A DNA stretch of 64,000 nucleotides, from NCBI GenBank assembly GCA_963793645.1, contig CAWCAW010000010.1:62001-126000 (forward strand), read 5' to 3'. Each line of letters begins with the position of its first letter. The stretch's first letter is position 1. A program made the position numbers and the translations under genes. Positions 1-8,963 of the stretch are shown one piece after another. The stretch is from CAWCAW01 sp963793645 (GTDB lineage Bacteria; Actinomycetota; Acidimicrobiia; Acidimicrobiales; UBA8190). Under the pieces are notes generated by a model. The model ran no database searches and had not been told where the DNA came from. It saw only the letters and a program-made list of their open reading frames with translations.

Positions 1-1
1 C

Positions 2-631
2 CCTCGACCCACGCTCGTGTGTGTGGAGAACACGCATATGCCCGCCGGCGGGGTGCCATGGTCGCTGGCCGCGTTGCAGGCCGTGGCCGAGGTGGCGGGG
101 GGGCTGCCGCTACACATGGACGGGGCTCGGCTCTTTAATGCCGAGGTGGCCACCGGCGTTTCCGCGCAAACGTTGGCGGCCACCGCCACCACCGTCATGA
201 CTTGTCTCTCCAAGGGCCTATCGGCCCCGGTGGGCTCGCTGCTGGCGGGGCCGGCCGATGTCATCGACGAGGCCCGGCTCGAGCGTCACCGCCTGGGCGG
301 GGGCATGCGTCAGGCCGGCGTCATCGCCGCGGCCGGCCTGGTCGCCCTGCGCACCATGATCGACCGCCTGGCCGATGACCACAGCCGGGCCCGACGACTG
401 GCCGAGGCGGTGGCGCAGCGCTGGCCCGACGGGGGCTGTGATCCGGACAAGGTGATGACCAACATCGTCGTGGTGCGCCACACCGACTGCCCTGCCGTCA
501 TGGCGCACATGGCCCAGCACGGCGTACTCGTCGACACCATCGCTCCGGACGTGCTGCGCCTCGTCACCCACGCCGATGTCGACGATGCCGGAATCGACCG
601 GGCCGTCAAAGCCCTGGTGGAAGCTCCTTAG
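2..631 (+). CDS. ltaE: Low-specificity L-threonine aldolase / beta-eliminating lyase (5' end missing)
   Basis: This is the C-terminal part of a PLP enzyme that cleaves L-threonine or L-allo-threonine to glycine and acetaldehyde. The frame is open from the left edge, so the start lies outside the window. Visible landmarks are the ENTH segment, the HMDGARLFN motif whose Asp contacts the PLP pyridine nitrogen, and CLSKGLSAPVGS with the Schiff-base Lys encoded at 212-214. The remaining 209 codons reach the normal C-terminus. Related beta-eliminating lyases share this fold, so the exact substrate is not fixed by sequence alone. Confidence 0.85.
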   Translation, partial: PRPTLVCVENTHMPAGGVPWSLAALQAVAEVAGGLPLHMDGARLFNAEVATGVSAQTLAATATTVMTCLSKGLSAPVGSLLAGPADVIDEARLERHRLGGGMRQAGVIAAAGLVALRTMIDRLADDHSRARRLAEAVAQRWPDGGCDPDKVMTNIVVVRHTDCPAVMAHMAQHGVLVDTIAPDVLRLVTHADVDDAGIDRAVKALVEAP

Positions 632-694
632 GGCGCTCCGGCTAGCATCGCCGAGGTCCCGCCTATCCGGTAAGAACGCAGTGGAGGCAACCTC

Positions 695-1756
695 GTGACC
701 ACCGATATCGCAGCGCTCCTCGGCGACGAAGCCGAGACGCTCCTCAACCACGAGTGCAAGGGGATCACCGCCGACGAGCTCACCCTGCCCGGCCCCGACT
801 ACATCGACCGGGTCTTCCTGTCCACGCGACCGGCCGCCGGTGATGCGCAACCTGGCCACGCGTGTACGGCCACGGCCGCCTCGGCGGCACCGGCTACCTC
901 TCGATCCTGCCGGTCGACCAAGGCATCGAGCACTCGGCCGCGGCGAGCTTCGCCAAGAACCCGGTCTACTTCGACCCGGCGAACATCGTCGAGCTGGCCA
1001 TCGACGGGCGGCTGCATCGCCGTCGCCACCACCCTCGGCGGTCTCGGGGTCGGTGCCCGCCGGTACGCACACAAGATCCCGTTCATCGTGAAGCTCAACC
1101 ACAACGACTTCCTCCACTACCCGCACACCTACGACCAGGTGATGTTCGGATCGGTGCAACAGGCCGTCGACCTCGGCGCGGTCGGTGTCGGCGCCACCAT
1201 CTACTTCGGTAGCCCGGAGGCCGACCGCCAGCTCCACGAGGTTGCGCGACGCCTTCGCCGAGGCCCACCGCCTCGGAATGTTCACGGTGCTCTGGTGCTA
1301 CCTGCGGAACCCGGCATTCAAGACTCCCGAGGCCGACTATCCATGTCGCCGCCGACCTGACCGGCCAGGCCAACCACCTGGGGGTGACCATCGAGGCTGA
1401 CCTGATCAAGCAGAAGCTGCCCGAGAACAACGGCGGGTACAACGGCCTTGAAGTTCGGAACGCACCGACCCGCTCGTCTACGGCGAGCTGACCACCGACA
1501 ACCCGATCGACCTGGCCGCTGGCAGGTGGTCAACTGCTACGCCGGCCGCATCGGCCTCATCAACTCGGGCGGCGCGTCGAAGGGGGCGGACGACCTCGCC
1601 CAGGCGGTGCGCACGCGCGGTGATCAACAAGCGGGCCGGCGGGACCGGGCCTCATCGTCGGGCCGCAAGGCGTTCCAGCGGCCGATGGCCGAAGGCGTCG
1701 AGCTGATGCACGCCGTCCAGGACGTCTTCCTCGACGCGTCCGTCACGATCGCCTGA
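695..1756 (+). pseudogene. Class I fructose-bisphosphate aldolase, broken by many frameshifts
   Basis: Stitched across frames, the translation is a full-length class I (DhnA/FbaB-type) fructose-bisphosphate aldolase, which splits fructose-1,6-bisphosphate into two triose phosphates. Recognisable blocks in order are GRLGGTGYLSILPVDQGIEH, YAHKIPFIVKLNHND, GAVGVGATIYFGSPE, LGMFTVLWCYLRN, HLGVTIEADLIKQKLPENN, RIGLINSGGAS and RKAFQRPMAEGVEL. The GTG start at 695 has a GGAGG about 8 nt upstream. At least seven reading-frame changes are needed, near 840, 860, 1010, 1245, 1340, 1450 and 1525-1650. Conservation remains high on both sides of each, so poor consensus sequence is more likely than decay, but as written no functional protein can be made. 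Confidence 0.85.
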
Positions 1757-1798
1757 GCCGCCTGGATCCGGCGGACTCGCCGGTGCAGCCCTCGGCGG

Positions 1799-1804
1799 TA
1801 TGCT
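1799..1804 (+). promoter_or_regulatory. Possible -10 element for korAB
   Basis: TATGCT lies in the 170-bp gap between the aldolase and korA. It would give a leader of about 115 nt. No convincing -35 element was seen. Confidence 0.25.
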
Positions 1805-1926
1805 CGAATCGCGGGGCCGTAATCAGCGACGCGTAGCGGACCGAACAACCGGTCACGGGCATGTCGTTGCCCACGCTGGCAACGGATCAGGTCGACAACG
1901 TCAGGGGCCAGCAGAGTGAGGAGCCG

Positions 1927-3848
1927 GTGTCGACCGCGACACATCACGAACCGATAGAGCTTGACCGCGTGGTAATCCGTTTCGCCGGCGACTCCGGCGA
2001 CGGCATGCAGCTGACCGGGGACCCAGTTTCACCACGGTCAGCTCGCTGTTCGGCAACGACACGGCCACCATGCCGGACTTCCCGGCCGAGATCAGGGCTC
2101 CGGCGGGCACCCTCGCCGGGGTTTCTGCTTTCCAGGTCCACATCTCCGACCACGACATCCTCACGCCGGGGGACGCCCCAGCGTGCTGGTGGCCATGAAC
2201 CCGGCCGCTTTGAAGGCCAACGTGTACGCGGTGACTCCCGGGGGCACCCTGATCGTCAACGTCGACTCCTTCGACGAGCGGAACCTGGCCAAGGCGGGCT
2301 ACACGGCCAACCCGCTGACCGATGGGAGCCTGAACGGCTTCACCGTCTACGAGATACCCATGACCTCGCTCACCATGCAGGTGGGTAAAGAAGAAGGCGT
2401 CAAGCCCCGTGATGCCGAGCGCTCGAAGAACTTCTTCGCCTTGGGCCTGGTCTCGTGGCTCTACAGCCGGCCCACCGAGGGCACCTTGGACTGGATCGAG
2501 AAGCGCTTCGCCAAGACTCCGGCCATGGCCGCGGTCAACAGCCATGCCTTCAAAGCCGGATACCACTTCGGCGAGACCGCTGAGCTGTTCGAGTCCAATT
2601 ATCAGGTGCGCCCGGCGGCGGACCTGACGCCGGGGACATATACCAACGTCACCGGGAACACGGCCTTGGCGTGGGGGCTCATCGCCGCTTCGCATCAAGC
2701 CCAGTCTGCCGTTGTTCTTGGGTTCCTACCCCATCACGCCGGCGTCGGACATTCTCCACGAGCTCTCGAAGCACAAGCACTTCGGCGTGCGCACCTTTCA
2801 GGCCGAAGACGAAATTGCGGGCATCGGCGCCGCCATCGGGGCCGCCTTCGGCGGTGCGCTCGGGGTCACCACCACAAGCGGGCCGGGCATCGACCTCAAG
2901 TCCGAGGCCATCGGCATGGCCGTCAGCCTCGAGCTGCCCTTGCTCATCGTCGACATCCAGCGCGGCGGACCCTCGACGGGGCTGCCCACCAAGACCGAGC
3001 AGTCCGACCTGCTGCATGCCATGTACGGGCGCCACGGCGAGTCACCGGTTCCCATCGTGGCCCCCATGACGCCGTCGCACTGCTTCGCGGCCGCCATGGA
3101 GGCGGTGCGCATCGCCGTCACGTACCGCACGCCCGTGTTCTTGCTTTCCGACGGCTATCTCGCCAACGGATCCGAGCCGTGGCGCCTGCCCGATCTCGAC
3201 AGCCTGCCCGACCTGCATGTGGAGTTCGCCACCCAGACCAACCACGTCGAGGATGACGGCAAGGAAGTGTTCTGGCCTTACCTCCGCGACGAGCGCACCT
3301 TGGCCCGCCCCTGGGCTTTGCCGGGCACCCCCGGACTCGAGCACCGCATCGGCGGTCTGGAGAAAGCCGACGGCTCGGGCAACGTCTCCTACGACCCCGT
3401 CAACCACGAGAAGATGGTGCACCTGCGCGCCGCCAAGGTGGCCGGTATCGCCGCCGACATCCCGCCGGTGGAAGTCGACGATCCCGCCGGCGTCGGTGGG
3501 GCGCGCGTGCTGGTGCTGGGCTGGGGGTCCACCTACGGTGCCATCGCGGCGGGAGTACGGCGAGTGCGGGCGCGAGGGTTGCAGGTGGCGCATGCGCAGC
3601 TGATGCACCTCAATCCATTCCCCACCAACTTGTCGGCGGTGCTCGGTGCCTACGAAAAGGTGCTCGTCCCCGAAGCCAACTTGGGCCAGCTGGTGAAGAT
3701 GGTGCGCGCCGACTTCCTGGTCAATGCCCGGTCGCTCACCAAGATGCAGGGAGTGCCGTTCCGGGCCGCCGAAATCGAGACCGTCATCCTGGAGATGCTC
3801 GGCGCCGACCCCACCACCAGCAGCGTCGAAGACGACGTGGCGAGCTGA
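1927..3848 (+). CDS. korA: 2-oxoacid (2-oxoglutarate):ferredoxin oxidoreductase subunit alpha (frameshifted)
   Basis: KorA carries the gamma and alpha domains of the enzyme that oxidatively decarboxylates 2-oxoglutarate to succinyl-CoA and passes electrons to ferredoxin. The GTG at 1927 follows GAGGAG and gives the family N-terminus with VVIRFAGDSGDGMQL. The gamma domain runs to about 2670; the alpha domain begins at FLGSYPITPASDILHELSKH (about 2712) and continues intact to the stop. Four single-base indels are needed: two extra bases near 2015-2030 (GGGG and TTT runs), one missing C near 2177 and one extra T near 2706. The stop is 13 nt before korB. 2-oxoglutarate specificity is inferred from similarity to actinobacterial KorA. 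Confidence 0.9.
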
Positions 3849-3861
3849 GAGGACAGCGGCG

Positions 3862-4887
<1,026 letters not shown>

Positions 4888-5136
4888 ACGCTCGACGCTG
4901 GGCGCTCAAGAGCTGACCGCGACGGCTGGGCGCACGACGGCTGGGCGCTCAAGGGGTGGCGCTGACGCGCCGATAGAGATTTGCCACCGCGTCGGGATGT
5001 CGGCGGACGTCCGCACGGGGGCACGGGGGGCTTCGGAACGGGTGCACGCAGTGACGTGTCGCGGCTGGCCGGCTGAGACGTTGTGTCTGCTGCGGCGCCC
5101 GTTCCGTTGCAAGTCGCCGGGCCGGCCCCGGGTGAT

Positions 5137-6324
5137 CTAGCCGTCGAGCGGGCGAAAGACCATGCCGGTACGCAGCTTGGGGCGGAAAAACGTGCTCTTG
5201 GGCGGCATTCGCCGGCGGGCATGGGCCCACTCGCCGATCTGTTGCACCGTGACCGGGCGCAGCAAAACGCCGGCGTCGGCCTCCCCGGAGCGAACCGAGG
5301 CCACGATGGTGCGCCAATCGTGGTGGTACTGCGCCGAAGCCCCCACCGTGGTGGCGATCACCATGGCCAGCAAGCTCGAGTCGAGGTCTGACGCCGCCGC
5401 TTCGGTCGATTCCTGTCGGGGCGTGAGCAGCCACACGTTGTCCGCCGTGATCAACGCCAAGGCTTGAGACTCGGCCACCGGTGCCATGACGTCCACGTCG
5501 GGCGGTCCCACCAGCACCATGTCGTACCAGCGGGAGAAGATCTCGCCCACGTCGCTGTCGCCGAAGCCGTGCAGCGTGCGGTGGATGGGTCCTACCGACA
5601 GCTGGTCCTCGGTCAGCTCGACCACAAAGGCCATCACCGAGTCGTAGTCCCCGGGCTCGTTGCCGTTCTCGTGGCGCCGCTCGTCGCGGTAGGTGAGGGC
5701 GGTTTCATAGCGATGATGACCGTCGGCGATCACCAGCGGTGAGGCGGCTACCGCGGAGGCGATGGCTGCGATGGCTTCGGGGTTATCGATCACCCACAGT
5801 TCGTGGTTGACGCCGTCGTCGTCGAGGGCCGACGCGTCGGGCGCGCCGGACGGCTCGTAGGACTTGGCCAGACCAGGTGTCAACGACAATCCCCAGATGG
5901 GGGAGAGGTTGGTCCGCGTGGCCCGTAACAGATCAAGACGGTCGCTCTTGTCCTTCGGGATCGTCTGCTCGTGGGGGAGGACGTCGCCTCCGACCGGCTC
6001 GCATCCGAGCGCCCCGAACACGCCCGTGGTGGCCGGTCCGTCGGGCATGGTCATGCGATACGCGTAGAACCGCGGGGCGGCGTCTCTTTGCACCAGGCCC
6101 TCGTCCATCCACGCGGCGAGCAGATGCGCGGCGGACCGGTAGCGATCGAGCCCCGATCCCAGGTCGTCGACGGGCAGCTCGACATGAATGGCGTTGGCTC
6201 GGTGGCGGGCGGCCAGGGTGGCGCGTTCGGCCGGCCCGACCACGTCATAGGGCGGGGCGATCACTTTGTCGAGAGGCACCGATGAGTCATAACGCAGTCC
6301 GGCGAAGGGCTCGAAGCGAGGCAC
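5137..6324 (-). CDS. DUF1015 family protein
   Basis: This soluble protein of about 395 residues belongs to the DUF1015 family, whose molecular function I do not know. It begins VPRFEPFAGLRYD and keeps the family blocks KVIAPPYDVV and VIADGHHRYETAL. I chose the GTG at 6324 because the family N-terminus begins there; the open frame extends about 36 codons further but into the divergent promoter region. A TACGTA hexamer sits 6 nt upstream of this GTG, hinting at a leaderless message. It converges on korB with a 249-bp gap (4888-5136) that holds short GCTGGGCGC repeats and no gene I can support. Confidence 0.8.
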   Translation of the reverse strand: MPRFEPFAGLRYDSSVPLDKVIAPPYDVVGPAERATLAARHRANAIHVELPVDDLGSGLDRYRSAAHLLAAWMDEGLVQRDAAPRFYAYRMTMPDGPATTGVFGALGCEPVGGDVLPHEQTIPKDKSDRLDLLRATRTNLSPIWGLSLTPGLAKSYEPSGAPDASALDDDGVNHELWVIDNPEAIAAIASAVAASPLVIADGHHRYETALTYRDERRHENGNEPGDYDSVMAFVVELTEDQLSVGPIHRTLHGFGDSDVGEIFSRWYDMVLVGPPDVDVMAPVAESQALALITADNVWLLTPRQESTEAAASDLDSSLLAMVIATTVGASAQYHHDWRTIVASVRSGEADAGVLLRPVTVQQIGEWAHARRRMPPKSTFFRPKLRTGMVFRPLDG

Positions 6325-6361
6325 GACTCTTACGTAGCACACCGGGGGCGTTCGTTCCCAT

Positions 6362-6377
6362 TTTACGTTCACGTAAA
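6362..6377. promoter_or_regulatory. Operator-like palindrome between DUF1015 and MFS genes
   Basis: TTTACGTTCACGTAAA is a perfect 7-2-7 inverted repeat centred between two divergent genes. It overlaps the TAAAGT that looks like the -10 of the MFS gene. The size and symmetry fit a dimeric repressor such as a TetR or MarR type, but no such regulator is encoded next to it. Confidence 0.6.
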
Positions 6378-6379
6378 GT
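6374..6379 (+). promoter_or_regulatory. -10 element of leaderless MFS transcript
   Basis: TAAAGT ends 6 nt before the GTG at 6386, placing transcription start on or next to the start codon. Its first four bases are shared with the palindrome at 6362-6377. Confidence 0.5.
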
Positions 6380-6385
6380 GGAACA

Positions 6386-8161
6386 GTGGACGACGTCCGA
6401 GCCGACTCCAACGGCATCGTGACAGACGACATCCGACCCGATCGTTACAAATGGGTGGCGCTGTCGAACACGACGCTCGGCATCTTCATGGCCTTGCTCA
6501 ACTCGTCCATCGTCATCATCTCGTTGCCGGCCATCTTCCGCGGCATCGATGTCAATCCGCTGCAAGCCTCCAACATCGGGCTGCTGTTGTGGTTGCTCCA
6601 GGGCTATCTGGTCGTGACCGCCGTGCTTGTCGTCACCTTGGGCCGCATCGGCGACATCTTCGGCCGGGTGCGCATGTACAACGCCGGTTTCGCCGTCTTC
6701 ACGGTGGCGTCCATCGCGCTGGCTGCTTCGCCGGTGAAAGGAGTCGGCGGCGCCGTCGTCCTCATCGCGCTGCGGATCGTGCAGGGAGTGGGCGGCGCGT
6801 TGCTCATGGCCAACTCGCTGGCCATCCTCACCGATGCCTTCCCACCCAGCGAGCGTGGGATGGCGCTCGGTATCAGCATCGTGGCCGGCACCACGGCGAC
6901 CTTTCTCGGTCTCCTCGTGGGTGGTTTGCTCTCGGCGGTGCAGTGGCGGCTCGTGTTCCTCGTGAGCGCCCCCGTGGGTGTGGTCGGAACGATTTGGGCG
7001 TACTTGAAGCTCAAAGATACCGGCGTGCGTTCCAAAGCCCGCATCGACTGGTGGGGTAATGCCACTTTTGCCTGTGGTCTGGTGCTCGTGATGATCGGCC
7101 TCACCTATGGCTTGATACCCCATGGTGGGCATTCCATGGGTTGGACGGGGCCGTGGGTGCTCACTGAGCTCATCGGGGGAGTCGGGCTCCTGGGCGTCTT
7201 CGTGCTCATCGAGACCAACGTCGCCGCGCCCATGTTCCAGCTCTCGCTGTTCCGGGTGCGTGCCTTTGCCGGCGCCGGACTGGCCAATCTGCTGTCGAAC
7301 ATGGGCCGAGGCGGATTGCAGTTCATGCTCATCTTGTGGCTGCAAGGGATCTGGCTCCCGCTGCACGGTTACTCGTTCTCGAGGACCCCGCTGTGGTCGG
7401 GCATCTATCTGGTGCCCCTCTCCGTCGGGTTCCTGGCCGCCGGCCCACTGGCCGGTCGCTTGTCGGACCGCTATGGACAGCGATGGTTCTCGACGCTCGG
7501 GATGTTCGGCGCCGCGGCCACGTTCGTGGCCTTACTGCTGTTGCCGGTGGACTTCGCCTACGGATGGTTCGCCGCCATCATTCTCGCCAACGGCGTCTTC
7601 GTCGGCCTCTTCGCGGCGCCCAACAGCACCACCATCATGAACGGCGTGCCCGCTGAGCAGCGAGGGGCGGCCTCGGGCATGCGAGCGACGTTCATGAACT
7701 CGGGCTTCGTCTTGTCCATCGGCATCTTCTTCTCGCTCATGATCGTGGGCCTGGCGTCGAGCTTGCCGTCGACGATGTTGCATGGACTGCTCGCCCAAGG
7801 CGTGCCCCTGGACACGGCGCGCCGAGTGGCGGCGGTGCCGCCGGTGGGGAACCTCTTCGCCGCCTTTTTGGGCTACAACCCCATCGGCACCCTTTTGGGG
7901 CCGGCCGCGCTGGCGCACCTCGGTCCGGCCCGTGCCGCCGTCGTCACCAGCAAGTCGTTCTTCCCGGCGCTCATCTCGGCGCCTTTCCATCGCGGCTTGG
8001 TGGTGGCCTTCAGCGCCTCGGCGGCCCTGATGGTGGCCGCCGGCGTGGCCTCGTGGGTGGCCGGCAACGCCAGCGGTGAGGCGGAGATCGAGATTCCTGC
8101 CCCCCAGAGCTCGGCCGCCGCCGCCCCAGACGAGCTCGCTCTCGAGTCGGGGGTTAGTTGA
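6386..8161 (+). CDS. MFS transporter, DHA2 (EmrB/QacA-like) type
   Basis: This 591-residue integral membrane protein resembles 14-helix drug:proton antiporters of the DHA2 group. The first helix (GIFMALLNSSIVIISLPAIF) carries the usual D/N-x-x-I-V pattern, followed by WLLQGYLVVTAVLV and the loop 2-3 signature GRIGDIFGRVRM. Many further hydrophobic segments follow, and the C-terminus is Ala/Glu rich. There is no Shine-Dalgarno before the GTG start; the TAAAGT hexamer suggests a leaderless mRNA. The palindrome overlapping the promoter suggests repressor-controlled, possibly drug-inducible expression. The substrate is unknown. Confidence 0.88.
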   Translation: MDDVRADSNGIVTDDIRPDRYKWVALSNTTLGIFMALLNSSIVIISLPAIFRGIDVNPLQASNIGLLLWLLQGYLVVTAVLVVTLGRIGDIFGRVRMYNAGFAVFTVASIALAASPVKGVGGAVVLIALRIVQGVGGALLMANSLAILTDAFPPSERGMALGISIVAGTTATFLGLLVGGLLSAVQWRLVFLVSAPVGVVGTIWAYLKLKDTGVRSKARIDWWGNATFACGLVLVMIGLTYGLIPHGGHSMGWTGPWVLTELIGGVGLLGVFVLIETNVAAPMFQLSLFRVRAFAGAGLANLLSNMGRGGLQFMLILWLQGIWLPLHGYSFSRTPLWSGIYLVPLSVGFLAAGPLAGRLSDRYGQRWFSTLGMFGAAATFVALLLLPVDFAYGWFAAIILANGVFVGLFAAPNSTTIMNGVPAEQRGAASGMRATFMNSGFVLSIGIFFSLMIVGLASSLPSTMLHGLLAQGVPLDTARRVAAVPPVGNLFAAFLGYNPIGTLLGPAALAHLGPARAAVVTSKSFFPALISAPFHRGLVVAFSASAALMVAAGVASWVAGNASGEAEIEIPAPQSSAAAAPDELALESGVS

Positions 8162-8172
8162 GCGTCTGCTCG

Positions 8173-8178
8173 TAGACT
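8173..8178 (+). promoter_or_regulatory. -10 element of leaderless phosphatidyltransferase transcript
   Basis: TAGACT is followed by 7 nt and the GTG at 8186. This is the recurrent leaderless geometry of the window. Confidence 0.5.
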
Positions 8179-8185
8179 TGGGACC

Positions 8186-8905
8186 GTGCCCGCCGACGAT
8201 GTTGCCGGCCATCCCCGGGTGGCCATTTCTGAGGCATCTGAGTCGCTTGAGGCATCTGAGCCTGGGGCGACCGAGGCCGCTGAGGCTTCTGAGGAGGGTT
8301 TGGACCGGGTCCTGACCGTTCCCAACCTCGTGACCGGCATCCGATTGGCGTGCGTGCCGTTGTTCGTCTGGTTGTTGTTCGGGGCGCACCACCAGACGGC
8401 GGCCGCCGTCCTCCTGGCCGTGCTGGGCGCCACCGACTGGGTCGACGGATTCCTGGCCCGGCGCTGGCACCAGGTCTCCACGCTGGGGAAGGTCCTCGAC
8501 CCCACCGCCGACCGCATCCTGCTCGCCACGGGGATCATCTCCGTCATGGTGGTCGGAGCCGTACCGCTGTGGCTCGGGATAGCGACCTTGGCCCGCGAGG
8601 CCCTGGTGTCGGGTGCCGTGTTGCTGCTGGCTGCCCTCGGGGCCGAGAGGATCGACGTCTTGTGGGTGGGTAAGGCGGGCACCTTCGGGCTCATGTTCGC
8701 GTACCCGACGTTCCTACTGGCCCACGGGCACGCCGGTTGGCAGCACCCCATCGAGATCATCGCCTGGGTGTGCGCCCTCGTCGGTCTGGCCCTGGCCTGG
8801 GTGGCGGCGGCCTCCTACGTGCCGGTGGCCCGTCGGGCCCTGGCTCGCGGGCGGGCAAGCGGAACCGGCCCCGGAACAGGCATCGGACCAGCGAGCGCGG
8901 GGTAG
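8186..8905 (+). CDS. CDP-alcohol phosphatidyltransferase family protein
   Basis: This membrane enzyme joins a CDP-diacylglycerol headgroup acceptor in phospholipid synthesis. It has the complete signature D-x2-D-G-x2-A-R-x8-G-x3-D-x3-D at D84, D87, G88, A91, R92, G101, D105 and D109, followed by several hydrophobic helices. The first 40 residues are a Glu/Ala/Ser-rich extension of no recognised function. The protein is PgsA-like, but the acceptor (glycerol phosphate or inositol phosphate) cannot be decided here. The start is supported by a -10-like TAGACT 7 nt upstream. Confidence 0.85.
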   Translation: MPADDVAGHPRVAISEASESLEASEPGATEAAEASEEGLDRVLTVPNLVTGIRLACVPLFVWLLFGAHHQTAAAVLLAVLGATDWVDGFLARRWHQVSTLGKVLDPTADRILLATGIISVMVVGAVPLWLGIATLAREALVSGAVLLLAALGAERIDVLWVGKAGTFGLMFAYPTFLLAHGHAGWQHPIEIIAWVCALVGLALAWVAAASYVPVARRALARGRASGTGPGTGIGPASAG

Positions 8906-8908
8906 GGT
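8903..8908 (+). promoter_or_regulatory. -10 element before the 15-codon leader ORF
   Basis: TAGGGT overlaps the TAG stop of the preceding gene and is followed by 7 nt and an ATG at 8916. The mRNA would begin on that ATG. Confidence 0.45.
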
Positions 8909-8915
8909 CCTGCTG

Positions 8916-8963
8916 ATGTTGCGTCACGGCCGTCAACGAGGTCCGAGGCGGGCAAGCCCATGA
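8916..8963 (+). CDS. Putative 15-residue leader peptide coupled to the nucleotidyltransferase fusion
   Basis: An ATG 7 nt after TAGGGT opens a 15-codon frame, translated MLRHGRQRGPRRASP. Its TGA at 8961-8963 overlaps the ATG of the next gene at 8960 (ATGA). The peptide is very basic, with five Arg. If the promoter is real, ribosomes would load on this leaderless ORF and re-initiate at 8960, which has no strong Shine-Dalgarno of its own. The ORF is short and could arise by chance, so this remains a prediction from promoter spacing and stop/start overlap. Confidence 0.4.
   Translation: MLRHGRQRGPRRASP

Noticed and set aside
4888..5136. Gene or small RNA in the gap between korB and the DUF1015 gene
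   Set aside because: Only short GCTGGGCGC-type repeats are present. Frames there are Arg/Pro-rich, and I see no promoter or terminator that would support an RNA.
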